Shown here: in pieces, positions 1 through 6,117 of the stretch
How positions within the stretch are numbered: the first letter of the stretch is position 1
Layout of the letters: each line of letters begins with the position of its first letter
NCBI GenBank assembly: GCA_021802305.1
Contig: JAKAAD010000011.1
Span: forward strand, 1 to 15,236
Length of the DNA stretch: 15,236 nt
Source: a bacterium
Lineage (GTDB): Bacteria; Chlamydiota; Chlamydiia; Chlamydiales; Rhabdochlamydiaceae
Reading direction: 5' to 3'
Translations under genes and position numbers: made by a program
The notes under the pieces: generated by a model
What the model was told of the DNA's origin: nothing
The model's database searches: none
The model's input: only the letters and a program-made list of their open reading frames with translations

Positions 1-32
1 AGGAAGACGACTGGATCAACGCAGTGTTCTAA
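1..32 (+). pseudogene. 3' tail of a gene cut by the window edge, sharing sequence with the gene at 294-800
   Basis: The first 22 bases are identical to positions 460-481 inside the hypothetical gene at 294-800, and in the same reading frame both encode EEDDWINA. Here the frame then reads VF and stops at TAA 30-32, whereas the downstream gene continues with MRCRTNQ. The visible part is therefore the end of a second copy, or of a related gene, that appears to be cut off where the inverted-repeat unit begins at about position 18. Only 10 codons are visible, so whether the upstream part is a working gene or a remnant cannot be judged. Classing it as a truncated paralogue is an inference. Confidence 0.5.
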
Positions 33-276
33 TTTTTGAGGAAAGATTCATTTTTTTGTATGCTACGTAAAATTTATGAAAATAGGAGATGTTCAGCCTA
101 TCAATTTCTAATATGGCTTCTTGAAGATGAGGGTTTTCTTTTTTCAAGTTTTCCCAATGAAACTTAAAGCATTTATTATCGACTACGCTCTTCCATTTTT
201 TATTGATGGTTCTAAATTTATGTAAATCACGTATTCCCTCCCAAGAGTGAGTAAAAAAAACGAAAATTTCATTCAA
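16..276 (-). CDS. F-box-like fragment inside the inverted-repeat unit
   Basis: This reads as an 86-residue protein from a TTG start at the inner edge of the right repeat arm to a TGA at the left arm. Residues about 17-45 (DLHKFRTINKKWKSVVDN, then a WENL) resemble the second half of an F-box, where a D-L-x-x-x-R-x-x-N-K-x-W pattern is usual; the first helix (NEIFVFF) is a weaker match. F-box proteins bind Skp1 in the eukaryotic ubiquitin ligase and are common as secreted effectors of amoeba symbionts. No ATG lies in frame, an in-frame TAA stands just upstream at 280-282, and no ribosome binding site is visible. It may be a relic of a larger gene. F-box assignment is by eye and moderate at best. 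Confidence 0.38.
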   Translation of the reverse strand: MNEIFVFFTHSWEGIRDLHKFRTINKKWKSVVDNKCFKFHWENLKKENPHLQEAILEIDRLNISYFHKFYVAYKKMNLSSKIRTLR

Positions 277-294
277 AAATTAGAACACTGCGTT
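18..294. repeat. 277-bp unit bounded by a perfect 22-bp inverted repeat
   Basis: Positions 18-39 and 273-294 are exact reverse complements over 22 bases; the core of the left arm reads GTGTTCTAATTTTTGA. The 233 bp between the arms are much richer in A+T than the genes to the right and carry one minus-strand F-box-like reading frame that fills the unit. The outer end of the left arm lies at the point where similarity to the gene at 460-481 stops. The shape fits a small non-autonomous mobile unit or a recombination scar. No transposase and no clear target duplication is seen, so mobility is not shown. Confidence 0.7.
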
Positions 295-800
295 TGAAAC
301 CACAGCCTTTGACGAACAAAACACAGTCTTTGACGAGAAAAAGATATCCTGAAACATCCACCTTTCAACGATTCCCAGATTACTTGACATGGCATATAAC
401 ACCAGTAAAAGAGCCGGAAGTGCAGCCTAGGATTTTCGGATCTTACTGGTCGCAGAAAGAGGAAGACGACTGGATCAACGCGATGCGGTGTCGGACAAAT
501 CAAACAGTTCTTGCTCCAGACCATCCTCTTCTTACACCTCAAGAAAAGATCGTTCTATTCAACGTCAACGATTTACACAGAAGTTATGCAAATGGGGATC
601 CCCTTGTTCCCTATACCCAGCAATTGTGCACAGCAACAGGCGGTAAAATGTTGGGATCTTATTTTCCAGAACCATATACCTTCAGGGTAGACGATTTTGC
701 AATCAGAGTGTTTCACTTCCCACAAAAAAATAATACGTGGATTGATATCCAGCCGCTCTCCAAAGTGCTGCATGGGCGTGTAGAAGTTTTGAATGGGTAA
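294..800 (+). CDS. Hypothetical protein, 168 aa, probably missing its original 5' end
   Basis: I do not recognise this family. The frame begins at a TTG that overlaps the last base of the right inverted-repeat arm, has no Shine-Dalgarno sequence and no in-frame ATG near it; an in-frame TAA lies at 252-254. The first codons include two near-identical heptapeptides, PQPLTNK and TQSLTRK, from a 21-bp tandem duplication. The rest is soluble, rich in aromatic residues and proline, with no signal peptide or membrane segment (for example FPDYLTWHITPV and the C-terminal FHFPQKNNTWIDIQPL). The sequence EEDDWINA is repeated at the left window edge in a second copy. The natural start may have been displaced by the repeat unit, so this could be a truncated gene or pseudogene. 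Confidence 0.5.
   Translation: MKPQPLTNKTQSLTRKRYPETSTFQRFPDYLTWHITPVKEPEVQPRIFGSYWSQKEEDDWINAMRCRTNQTVLAPDHPLLTPQEKIVLFNVNDLHRSYANGDPLVPYTQQLCTATGGKMLGSYFPEPYTFRVDDFAIRVFHFPQKNNTWIDIQPLSKVLHGRVEVLNG
301..341 (+). repeat. Imperfect 21-bp tandem duplication
   Basis: Positions 301-321 and 322-341 are two adjacent copies of a CACAGYCTTTGACGARMAAA pattern with a few substitutions. Because 21 is divisible by three the frame is kept, giving the protein repeats PQPLTNK and TQSLTRK at the very start of the hypothetical gene at 294. Confidence 0.6.
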
Positions 801-879
801 TGCGCAAGATTCGATTTCTAATAGAGCGATGGGAACTGGAATCATTTGGAAGTCTATCTCACCAGCGTTGGGCAATTCT

Positions 880-907
880 TTGAAACATTTCGAGATGTAT
901 ATATAAT
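880..907 (+). promoter_or_regulatory. Candidate sigma-70/sigma-66 promoter for the hibernation factor operon
   Basis: TTGAAA at 880-885 and TATAAT at 902-907 are separated by 16 bp, a near-consensus housekeeping promoter. Transcription would begin around 913-915. The -10 box overlaps an in-frame ATG at 906, so that ATG cannot be used from this promoter, and the next ATG at 918 would lie almost at the 5' end of the message. This is inferred from sequence match alone. Confidence 0.5.
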
Positions 908-917
908 GAGATTCGCG

Positions 918-1547
918 ATGGAAAAAGAAAAATTCAAAGAAGAAGAAGCTCTAGGATATGATATCGAGATTGTAGGACGAAATGTAGATGTCACAGAACC
1001 TATTCGAACCTATTTCTGGAAAAAGATTGCCAAAATTGAACGCTTTCACACGCATATTTTGTTCATGCATGTGGTTCTCGAATTGCAGAAGCTAGAGCAT
1101 GTATGCACAATTGTGATGCGATTTGATGGATTGAAAATCAAAGTATCTGCAAGTGGTACGGATTTGTATGCGTCGATAGACCAGGCAATTGATAAGTTGC
1201 AAGTGCTTTGCCTTCGTTACAAAAGTCGCATTCAGGACTATCATAAAAAGAAATTGAGCGATGTAGACATGGTCGTAAACGTTGTGCACAAGCCCTACGA
1301 CGAAGTTGCAGAGATCAATGCCGCAATAGAAGAAGAAACACTTAGACAAGAGATAGAAACCTATGCGCCGCATACAGTGATTGCCACGGAAAAAAAACCA
1401 CTTAAAATCCTAACGATGGATGAAGCCATCATGCGCATGGAACTTTCAAATGACCCGTTCTTGCTCTATCGATCGGAAGAAGATAATAAACTCAAACTCA
1501 TCTATCGTCGCTCCGATGACAATTACGGAATCATCCAACCCGAGTAA
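918..1547 (+). CDS. hpf: Long-form ribosome hibernation promoting factor (HPF/YfiA)
   Basis: This 209-residue protein has the two parts of long HPF. Residues about 12-110 form the S30AE/RaiA domain (YDIEIVGRNVDVTEPIR, then a long basic helix around KLQVLCLRYKSRIQDYHKKK), which binds the 30S subunit near the mRNA channel. The last 45 or so residues (from KILTMDEAIMRMELS to DDNYGIIQPE) match the C-terminal domain that dimerises and joins ribosomes into 100S particles. In other bacteria this protects idle ribosomes in starvation or dormancy, which would suit a developmental cycle with an inactive stage. ATG 906 is also in frame but overlaps a likely -10 box, so 918 is preferred; GAGA lies 5 nt before it. 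The stop overlaps the next gene by 32 bp, implying co-transcription. Confidence 0.88.
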   Translation: MEKEKFKEEEALGYDIEIVGRNVDVTEPIRTYFWKKIAKIERFHTHILFMHVVLELQKLEHVCTIVMRFDGLKIKVSASGTDLYASIDQAIDKLQVLCLRYKSRIQDYHKKKLSDVDMVVNVVHKPYDEVAEINAAIEEETLRQEIETYAPHTVIATEKKPLKILTMDEAIMRMELSNDPFLLYRSEEDNKLKLIYRRSDDNYGIIQPE

Positions 1548-1932
1548 TTTTTTAGAAGCGGACGTACGAAACGCACTCATTCACATGCTTGTAGAAAATT
1601 TAGGGTTTCCAAGGGCGTGGCTTGCTGTGGAAAAAGAGTTAAAGGAATTTGCTGATGCTAGAGCCCCTCGCCGAAGAATCGATCTCTTAGCATATGGCAT
1701 GGTGGGGAACACACTCATCCCGTTGCTACTCATAGAGTGCAAAAGAGAAACAGTGGATGCCGCAGCCGAACAGGTTATTGGATACAATGCATTTGTGCGA
1801 GCTCCTTTTGTCGCGCTTGCGTGTGCAGGAGAGATGCGGTGGGGGTATTGTGACATGCAAAGTGGAACGTATCTCTGGCATTCCGGGATCCCCAGCTATC
1901 AAACGCTGCTACAGACGTTGAAGGTAGGATAG
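1516..1932 (+). CDS. Small PD-(D/E)XK protein, type I restriction HsdR N-terminus-like
   Basis: The 138-residue product resembles the N-terminal nuclease domain of type I restriction R subunits (HSDR_N_2 family) standing alone. The core is a PD-(D/E)XK arrangement: D56 in RRRIDLLAYG, then E74-C75-K76 at the end of a hydrophobic strand (PLLLIECK), followed by a helix with EQVIGYNAF, the usual Q-x-x-x-Y element. The N-terminal FLEADVRNALIHMLVENLGFP is the conserved lead helix. There are no helicase motors or methylase partners here, so this is unlikely to be a working restriction enzyme; such orphan proteins are found in several phyla without a settled role. Start ATG 1516 is chosen because upstream sequence is HPF coding in another frame; the 32-bp overlap ties it to the hibernation factor operon. 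Confidence 0.75.
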   Translation: MTITESSNPSNFLEADVRNALIHMLVENLGFPRAWLAVEKELKEFADARAPRRRIDLLAYGMVGNTLIPLLLIECKRETVDAAAEQVIGYNAFVRAPFVALACAGEMRWGYCDMQSGTYLWHSGIPSYQTLLQTLKVG

Positions 1933-2003
1933 AGGTATCCTGAGATGATTGTTGAGGGAACGATAGGTCCCCATGCTTTTGATGAGTGTTCAAAATGCTG
2001 TAG

Positions 2004-3389
2004 ATGATGAAGGAAAGCGACGTTGTTTGTTTATTTGGAGAAAAGGTTGACAGAGACCTTTTGCATTGGTTAGACGAGCAGCCTGAGCGCATTCTCATTT
2101 GTGCTGGAGGAGATGCATCATCAGTGCACCCTCGCCATTGCATTTTCTCATTAGGATTGTTTTGGGAAATGCAGCTGGAAGCGTTTGTGCAAAAATTCCT
2201 CTTTATGCGCATCGAATTTTTGTGTAGAGAAAAAGACAAAAAGGAGCAAGCAGAGCATTTTTTTGAACGATTTCGCATGCGACTTGCTGAAGCGGAGTTG
2301 CGGTTTTCAGATGCAAGGGAATTTGGCATCCCAATACTACAAAATGCACTGCGCAATGGTGCAATGCTTCCTAGAAGTGCCTTTGGCCCTGCGTTGAAGG
2401 GATGTTGTGAAGGAATGCCGGCAATTGTATGTGGAGGGGGGCCTTCTCTTGAGAGTTTGAAGGATTGCTCCCATCGCGCATTGCTCATTGGGTGTGGATC
2501 AGGAGGAATGGTTCTTCATGCCATGGGGATCACGCCGCATGCACTTGCTTATCTCGATCCCGATCCTCCGCTTGCACGATTTTCCGCCATGCAACTTGGC
2601 CATGTGCCTCTCTTTTACCAATCGCGTTTTGCGCATTCTCTTTTAGCAGGAGCTCCGAATCCACTTGTTTGGATGCCAGAGAGCGGGAATTGGCCTTTTG
2701 AGCGCTATTTGCGCGAAGAGTGTGGTGTGCATGCGGAATCTTTTGATACAGGTTGGACGGCAGGGACTTTTGGTGCAGCTCTCGCCGTGCACTTGGGATG
2801 TAATCCCATTTTTCTCGCGGGGATGGATTTTTGCGTCGTAGGCACAACGTATGCATGTGCATTGCCGGATGAGGAGCATGCAGGAGCATTCATCGTGTAC
2901 GAAGGAAAGAAGAGCAGGAGTGATTGGGTGATGAGCGTACACTGGCTTGCGCGTCTCATTGAGAACACGCCGAATGTGCATTGGTTACATGTGACAAAGG
3001 ATGGGCTTTTCATCCCGGGAGCGAAGAGAATCGAGAAGGTGGATTTGCCCCAAGTGCCAGGCAATGCCTCTTTGTCTATTCCGAAGGTAGCTTGCCATAT
3101 GCCATCACAAGAGAGATGCGCACATGTGGAGAAACAATTTGAGGAAAGTCTCATGCGAGCAAAAAACATCGCGCAGGAGTGGCTCGAGATGTGCAAAGAT
3201 CCAGAAAAACAGGGTCATTGCACATGTCTTCTCATGGAACTCGAAGAGGAATGTTGCTATGCTGCATATTTGCAGCCCTTGTGGCGTCTATGGTGTCCGT
3301 TACTTCTTCGCAGTCCTGGAAAAGAAGAGATGCACAAGATGGCGTTTTTCATACATGTGTTGGAGGAATGGCATGGGAGATCTCGTTGA
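2004..3389 (+). CDS. DUF115/Maf-like protein (6-hydroxymethylpterin diphosphokinase MptE-like fold), first copy
   Basis: The 461-residue protein contains a glycine-rich motif AIVCGGGPSLESL at residues 140-152, followed by LAYLDPDPP around 181-189 and FLAGMDFCVVG near 270-280. This set of motifs is characteristic of DUF115, the core of Campylobacter/Helicobacter motility-associated factors (Maf), which transfer nonulosonic acids to flagellin, and of archaeal MptE pyrophosphokinases. The N-terminal 130 residues and a helical, Cys-rich C-terminus (about 370-461) lie outside that core. No signal peptide. A related protein follows at 3938 with a MORN-type gene between, all overlapping, so the three are an operon. 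Since Chlamydiota lack flagella, the acceptor would have to be something else; substrate unknown. Start ATG 2004 follows an in-frame TAG; no clear ribosome binding site is seen. Confidence 0.72.
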   Translation: MMKESDVVCLFGEKVDRDLLHWLDEQPERILICAGGDASSVHPRHCIFSLGLFWEMQLEAFVQKFLFMRIEFLCREKDKKEQAEHFFERFRMRLAEAELRFSDAREFGIPILQNALRNGAMLPRSAFGPALKGCCEGMPAIVCGGGPSLESLKDCSHRALLIGCGSGGMVLHAMGITPHALAYLDPDPPLARFSAMQLGHVPLFYQSRFAHSLLAGAPNPLVWMPESGNWPFERYLREECGVHAESFDTGWTAGTFGAALAVHLGCNPIFLAGMDFCVVGTTYACALPDEEHAGAFIVYEGKKSRSDWVMSVHWLARLIENTPNVHWLHVTKDGLFIPGAKRIEKVDLPQVPGNASLSIPKVACHMPSQERCAHVEKQFEESLMRAKNIAQEWLEMCKDPEKQGHCTCLLMELEEECCYAAYLQPLWRLWCPLLLRSPGKEEMHKMAFFIHVLEEWHGRSR

Positions 3390-3945
3390 ACAAATACTCT
3401 ATTACCCAAATGGCGCGTGTAAAGCGCGATTTGGTACCAAGGAAGGGAAACTGCATGGCCCTTCCACCTTTTATGCTCCTAGCGGGAAGATCTTAGCTAC
3501 GAGTACGTACGAAGAAGGGTTGCAGGTGGGAGAAGCACACTTTTTTTCTCTCTCTGGGATGAGAGAAAAACTTGAGCGATACCAAGCTGGACGTAAACAT
3601 GGGCTCCAAGAAGCATGGTATGAAGATGGGTCCATTCGCTCTCGCATGGAATATGAAGATGGATCGCTCCATGGCAACGTTGAACTATTTTGGGTTTCAG
3701 GAAAACCCAAGCGCGTTTGTAGTTATGTGCAACACCAAAAAGAAGGCTGGGATCGCATTTGGGATGCAGTCGGAAGGCTTCTTTACGAAGGAAAATTTTC
3801 GAGCAATAGGCCTATTGGACTCCATCGCTATTTCATAGATGGCATGCTCAGCAAGGAATGGCATTACAATGAGATGGGTCATTGCAAAAAGCGTGCGTGG
3901 GATCGCGAAGGCGTGCTCATTTGCGAAGAGGAGAAACATGCATAG
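3373..3945 (+). CDS. MORN-variant (YwqK-like) repeat protein
   Basis: The 190-residue protein is made of about seven degenerate repeats of 22-26 residues with the pattern G-x-x-H-G-x-x-x-x-(F/W)-(Y/F)-x-x-x-G-x-x-x (examples: KLHGPSTFYAPSGKI at about 29-43, RKHGLQEAWYEDGSI, SLHGNVELFWVSGKPK). This is the MORN_2/YwqK type, a beta-hairpin repeat that forms an elongated scaffold used in protein or membrane binding. No signal peptide or membrane segment. ATG 3373 has GGAGG six bases upstream and overlaps the previous stop by 17 bp; its own stop overlaps the next start by 8 bp. The position between two DUF115 genes suggests a scaffold or partner for them, which is inference. The label antitoxin sometimes given to YwqK proteins has no support here. 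Confidence 0.78.
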   Translation: MGDLVEQILYYPNGACKARFGTKEGKLHGPSTFYAPSGKILATSTYEEGLQVGEAHFFSLSGMREKLERYQAGRKHGLQEAWYEDGSIRSRMEYEDGSLHGNVELFWVSGKPKRVCSYVQHQKEGWDRIWDAVGRLLYEGKFSSNRPIGLHRYFIDGMLSKEWHYNEMGHCKKRAWDREGVLICEEEKHA

Positions 3946-5563
3946 CAAAGCATGGCAAGAGCGCTATCCCGATCTTGCGCTACTCCTTCAAGCTTCATCG
4001 ATTGCTCCTCAAACGGATGTGGAGCGATTTGCGTTTAAAGCTCCTGATGTCGATCTCCTCTATGTATACGGGATTCATGCTGAGGTGTTTTCGCAATTGG
4101 AATCTTGGTTGGATGCCGGACCCAAGCGAATGCTTGTCCTTCTTGAAGATGAACTATCGAGACTTCAACAGTTTCTTTTGACGCCTGGGGCAGAGCGTTA
4201 TCTTCTTCACCCGCGCATCCATCTAGTAGGGCTTTTTTGGGAGCAATCCATAAAAAAGCAGGTTGAAAAGGTCGTATTGCAATTTCCAACGGATAGCATT
4301 GCGGTGGCAGCGCTGCATTCCAACAAACGGAAACGGCGGTTTCGCATTCTTTCCGAAGAGCTCCATCGATTTTCCACCATTGTGAGTGTGCTTTATACAG
4401 AACTTTTGCAATATCCCAGACTCCTTTCCAACGTGCTGCCCAATGCATATGCGTGGACAAGCTCATTTTTTGTTCACGAACTTCGCGATGCCTTTCGAGG
4501 GACGCCCGCGCTCATTTGTGGAGCGGGACCATCTCTTGATAAGGCTGCTCCTCTTCTCGCGAACGTCTCTCAGCGTGCTCTCATTATAGCTTGCGGTTCG
4601 GCAATCCCGGCACTAGGTGCAAAGAAAATCGTTCCACATCTCGGTGTTGCAGTAGACCCCAATGAAGAAGAGTTTGCGCGCTTTTGCGCTTCTTCTTGTT
4701 TTGAAATGCCTCTTTTTTATGCGACGAGGCTTCATAGCGATGTTTTTTCTACGCTTTGTGGTCCCAAGGGATATATGCGCAGTGCAACAGGCGGCCCTTG
4801 CGAGCGCATATTAGAAGAAGAAATGGGTCTATCCGGATCCCCCATTGGCTCAGAACTTGGGATGGAGGCTTTTTCTGTGACAGCATTTGCAACGGCACTC
4901 GCAGTAGAGCTCGGTTGTTCGCCCATCTATTTTTGTGGAGTGGATCTTGCCTATACAGGAAACAAGCGATATGCCATGGGAGTCGTTTCTCATCCGGAAT
5001 GGAAACAAAAAGATAAAAAAGGAGCGATTCGGCGCAAAGATATCCATGGGCAGTGGATCTATACGCATAGAAAATGGGTGATGGAATCAAATTGCATCGA
5101 TGCATTTGCCTGTGCACATTCTGAAGTATCCTTCGCCAATGCGTCTATGCAAGGACTTGGATTTCGCCATATCCCGAACAAATCCCTAGAGGATCTTCTA
5201 TCATTTCCTCCATGTGATCTACATGCACGCGTACATTCCGAGATTCAAATGGCGTCCAAACCTCCGCTATCGAAAGAGCAGCTCTCTAGTGTACTCCTTC
5301 GCATATACGAAGAGCTTTGCCACATGCAACATTGTGCCCGATTGCTACGAACGGAATGCACGATGCCCCAGCCTTCTTCAGGGCGCCTCGCATTGCTGGA
5401 GCATGACTTTGCCGAAGCAAAGGAGAAGATCGCTCTCTTTTCTTCGCTCGATGCCATTCTTTCAAGGCTACAGCCAAAGGAGAGATGGGAAACCTGGGTA
5501 AAGCTCTGCCAAGAGAGCTTGCGGGCCATATCTCGAACGATTCATACGAAACATCATCAGTGA
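3938..5563 (+). CDS. DUF115/Maf-like protein, second copy
   Basis: This 541-residue protein repeats the architecture of the gene at 2004: a hydrophobic strand and glycine motif LICGAGPSLDKA at residues 192-203, VAVDPNEEE near 238-246 in place of LDPDPP, and YFCGVDLAYTG at about 331-341. It keeps the N-terminal region with a LVGLFWE-type segment that matches SLGLFWE in the first copy, so the two are paralogues over most of their length, but they are clearly diverged. It also has a lysine-rich insertion around 355-370 (EWKQKDKKGAIRRKDIHG) that the first copy lacks. The C-terminal 130 residues look helical. ATG 3938 follows GAGGAG at about six bases and overlaps the MORN gene by 8 bp. Predicted cytosolic sugar or pterin phosphate transferase fold; the actual reaction is unknown. 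Confidence 0.72.
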   Translation: MHSKAWQERYPDLALLLQASSIAPQTDVERFAFKAPDVDLLYVYGIHAEVFSQLESWLDAGPKRMLVLLEDELSRLQQFLLTPGAERYLLHPRIHLVGLFWEQSIKKQVEKVVLQFPTDSIAVAALHSNKRKRRFRILSEELHRFSTIVSVLYTELLQYPRLLSNVLPNAYAWTSSFFVHELRDAFRGTPALICGAGPSLDKAAPLLANVSQRALIIACGSAIPALGAKKIVPHLGVAVDPNEEEFARFCASSCFEMPLFYATRLHSDVFSTLCGPKGYMRSATGGPCERILEEEMGLSGSPIGSELGMEAFSVTAFATALAVELGCSPIYFCGVDLAYTGNKRYAMGVVSHPEWKQKDKKGAIRRKDIHGQWIYTHRKWVMESNCIDAFACAHSEVSFANASMQGLGFRHIPNKSLEDLLSFPPCDLHARVHSEIQMASKPPLSKEQLSSVLLRIYEELCHMQHCARLLRTECTMPQPSSGRLALLEHDFAEAKEKIALFSSLDAILSRLQPKERWETWVKLCQESLRAISRTIHTKHHQ

Positions 5564-5595
5564 AAACTCCCTCATTCTGTTCCACTTAGTGGAAA

Positions 5596-5658
5596 ATGGC
5601 TAAAATCGGTACTTATTTAAGTCATTATATGGTCAAAATAGGTACCAATTTTAGCCAT
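5596..5658. repeat. Imperfect 21-bp inverted repeat in the intergenic gap
   Basis: Positions 5596-5616 and 5638-5658 are reverse complements with two mismatches; the arms read ATGGCTAAAATYGGTACYTAT and are separated by 21 bp. A small hairpin (TTCCAC, loop TTA, GTGGAA) lies just before at 5580-5594. The structure sits immediately upstream of the decayed DUF4143 gene and downstream of the second DUF115 gene. It has no T-run on the plus strand, so a terminator is not favoured; it could be the upstream flank that travelled with the ATPase gene, an operator, or a mobile-element end. Confidence 0.6.
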
Positions 5659-5674
5659 AAAATAACCAAAATCA

Positions 5675-6099
5675 TTGTTGTTGGAGCGAGTCTTAGCGAC
5701 AACAGCGGCGGGACTTCCTTTGCATGCGCACGTACGAGAAGATCGCTTCAAGCTTTTGTATCTCGATGTGGGTCTTCTACAAACGGCAACAAAAGTGGAT
5801 GCCGCTCAATTTTTTGATCGAGATCTTTTACAGATCAATGCCGGAGCTCTCGGGAAACAGTTTGTAGGGCAAGAGATTGTAGCATATTCTCTTCCCTACC
5901 AGAATCAATCTCTTCTTTTTTGGGAGCGAAATTCTGGGGGACAGGCTCGATTTTGTCATTGCACAGCTTCTTAAACGATAAAAGAAGTCGGATGGGGATA
6001 CGAATTTCAGAACATCCTCTTTCGGCATGCGATCGCATTCTCTCTGTACCGTTCTATTTGGTTTCTCGGTTAGAGACTATTATCAGAGACAGACTCTAG
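5675..6099 (+). pseudogene. Remnant of an AAA-type ATPase with DUF4143 domain
   Basis: Only the C-terminal half survives. A frame from about 5675 encodes FKLLYLDVGLLQTATKVDAA, then INAGALGKQFVGQEIVAYS and LLFWERNSGG, which is the signature of the DUF4143 domain that follows the ATPase part in this family. At about 5938-5948 the frame breaks: the expected VDFVIAQ continuation is present one frame over as LDFVIAQLLKR before a stop. A further frame from about 5995 reads GIRISEHPLSACDRILSVPF, the usual C-terminal end, to TAG at 6097; the stretch between, which should carry the IEVK nuclease-like segment, is deleted. The N-terminal Walker ATPase domain is absent. These genes are often associated with mobile DNA and amplified in symbionts. 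Non-functional, high confidence in the family. Confidence 0.8.
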
Positions 6100-6117
6100 T
6101 GTCTAGTTAACTATGTA

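Noticed and set aside
846..905. Earlier TTG start for the hibernation factor at 846
   Set aside because: The added residues do not resemble the family and the likely promoter lies downstream of this start.
1420..1515. Earlier start for the HsdR-like protein at 1420
   Set aside because: The added residues are an out-of-frame reading of the HPF C-terminus, which is conserved coding sequence in its own frame.
1927..1940. GGATA-GAGG-TATCC hairpin over the stop of the HsdR-like gene, as a terminator
   Set aside because: The stem is only five base pairs and no T-run follows, so termination is not supported.
1775..2488. Long minus-strand open frame opposite the first DUF115 gene
   Set aside because: It crosses gene boundaries, has no recognisable domain and low-complexity composition, and is explained by codon bias of the plus-strand gene.
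3373..3945. YwqK-like gene as the antitoxin of a toxin-antitoxin pair
   Set aside because: The label comes from automated naming of MORN-type proteins; no small toxin-like partner is adjacent and the neighbours are large DUF115 proteins.
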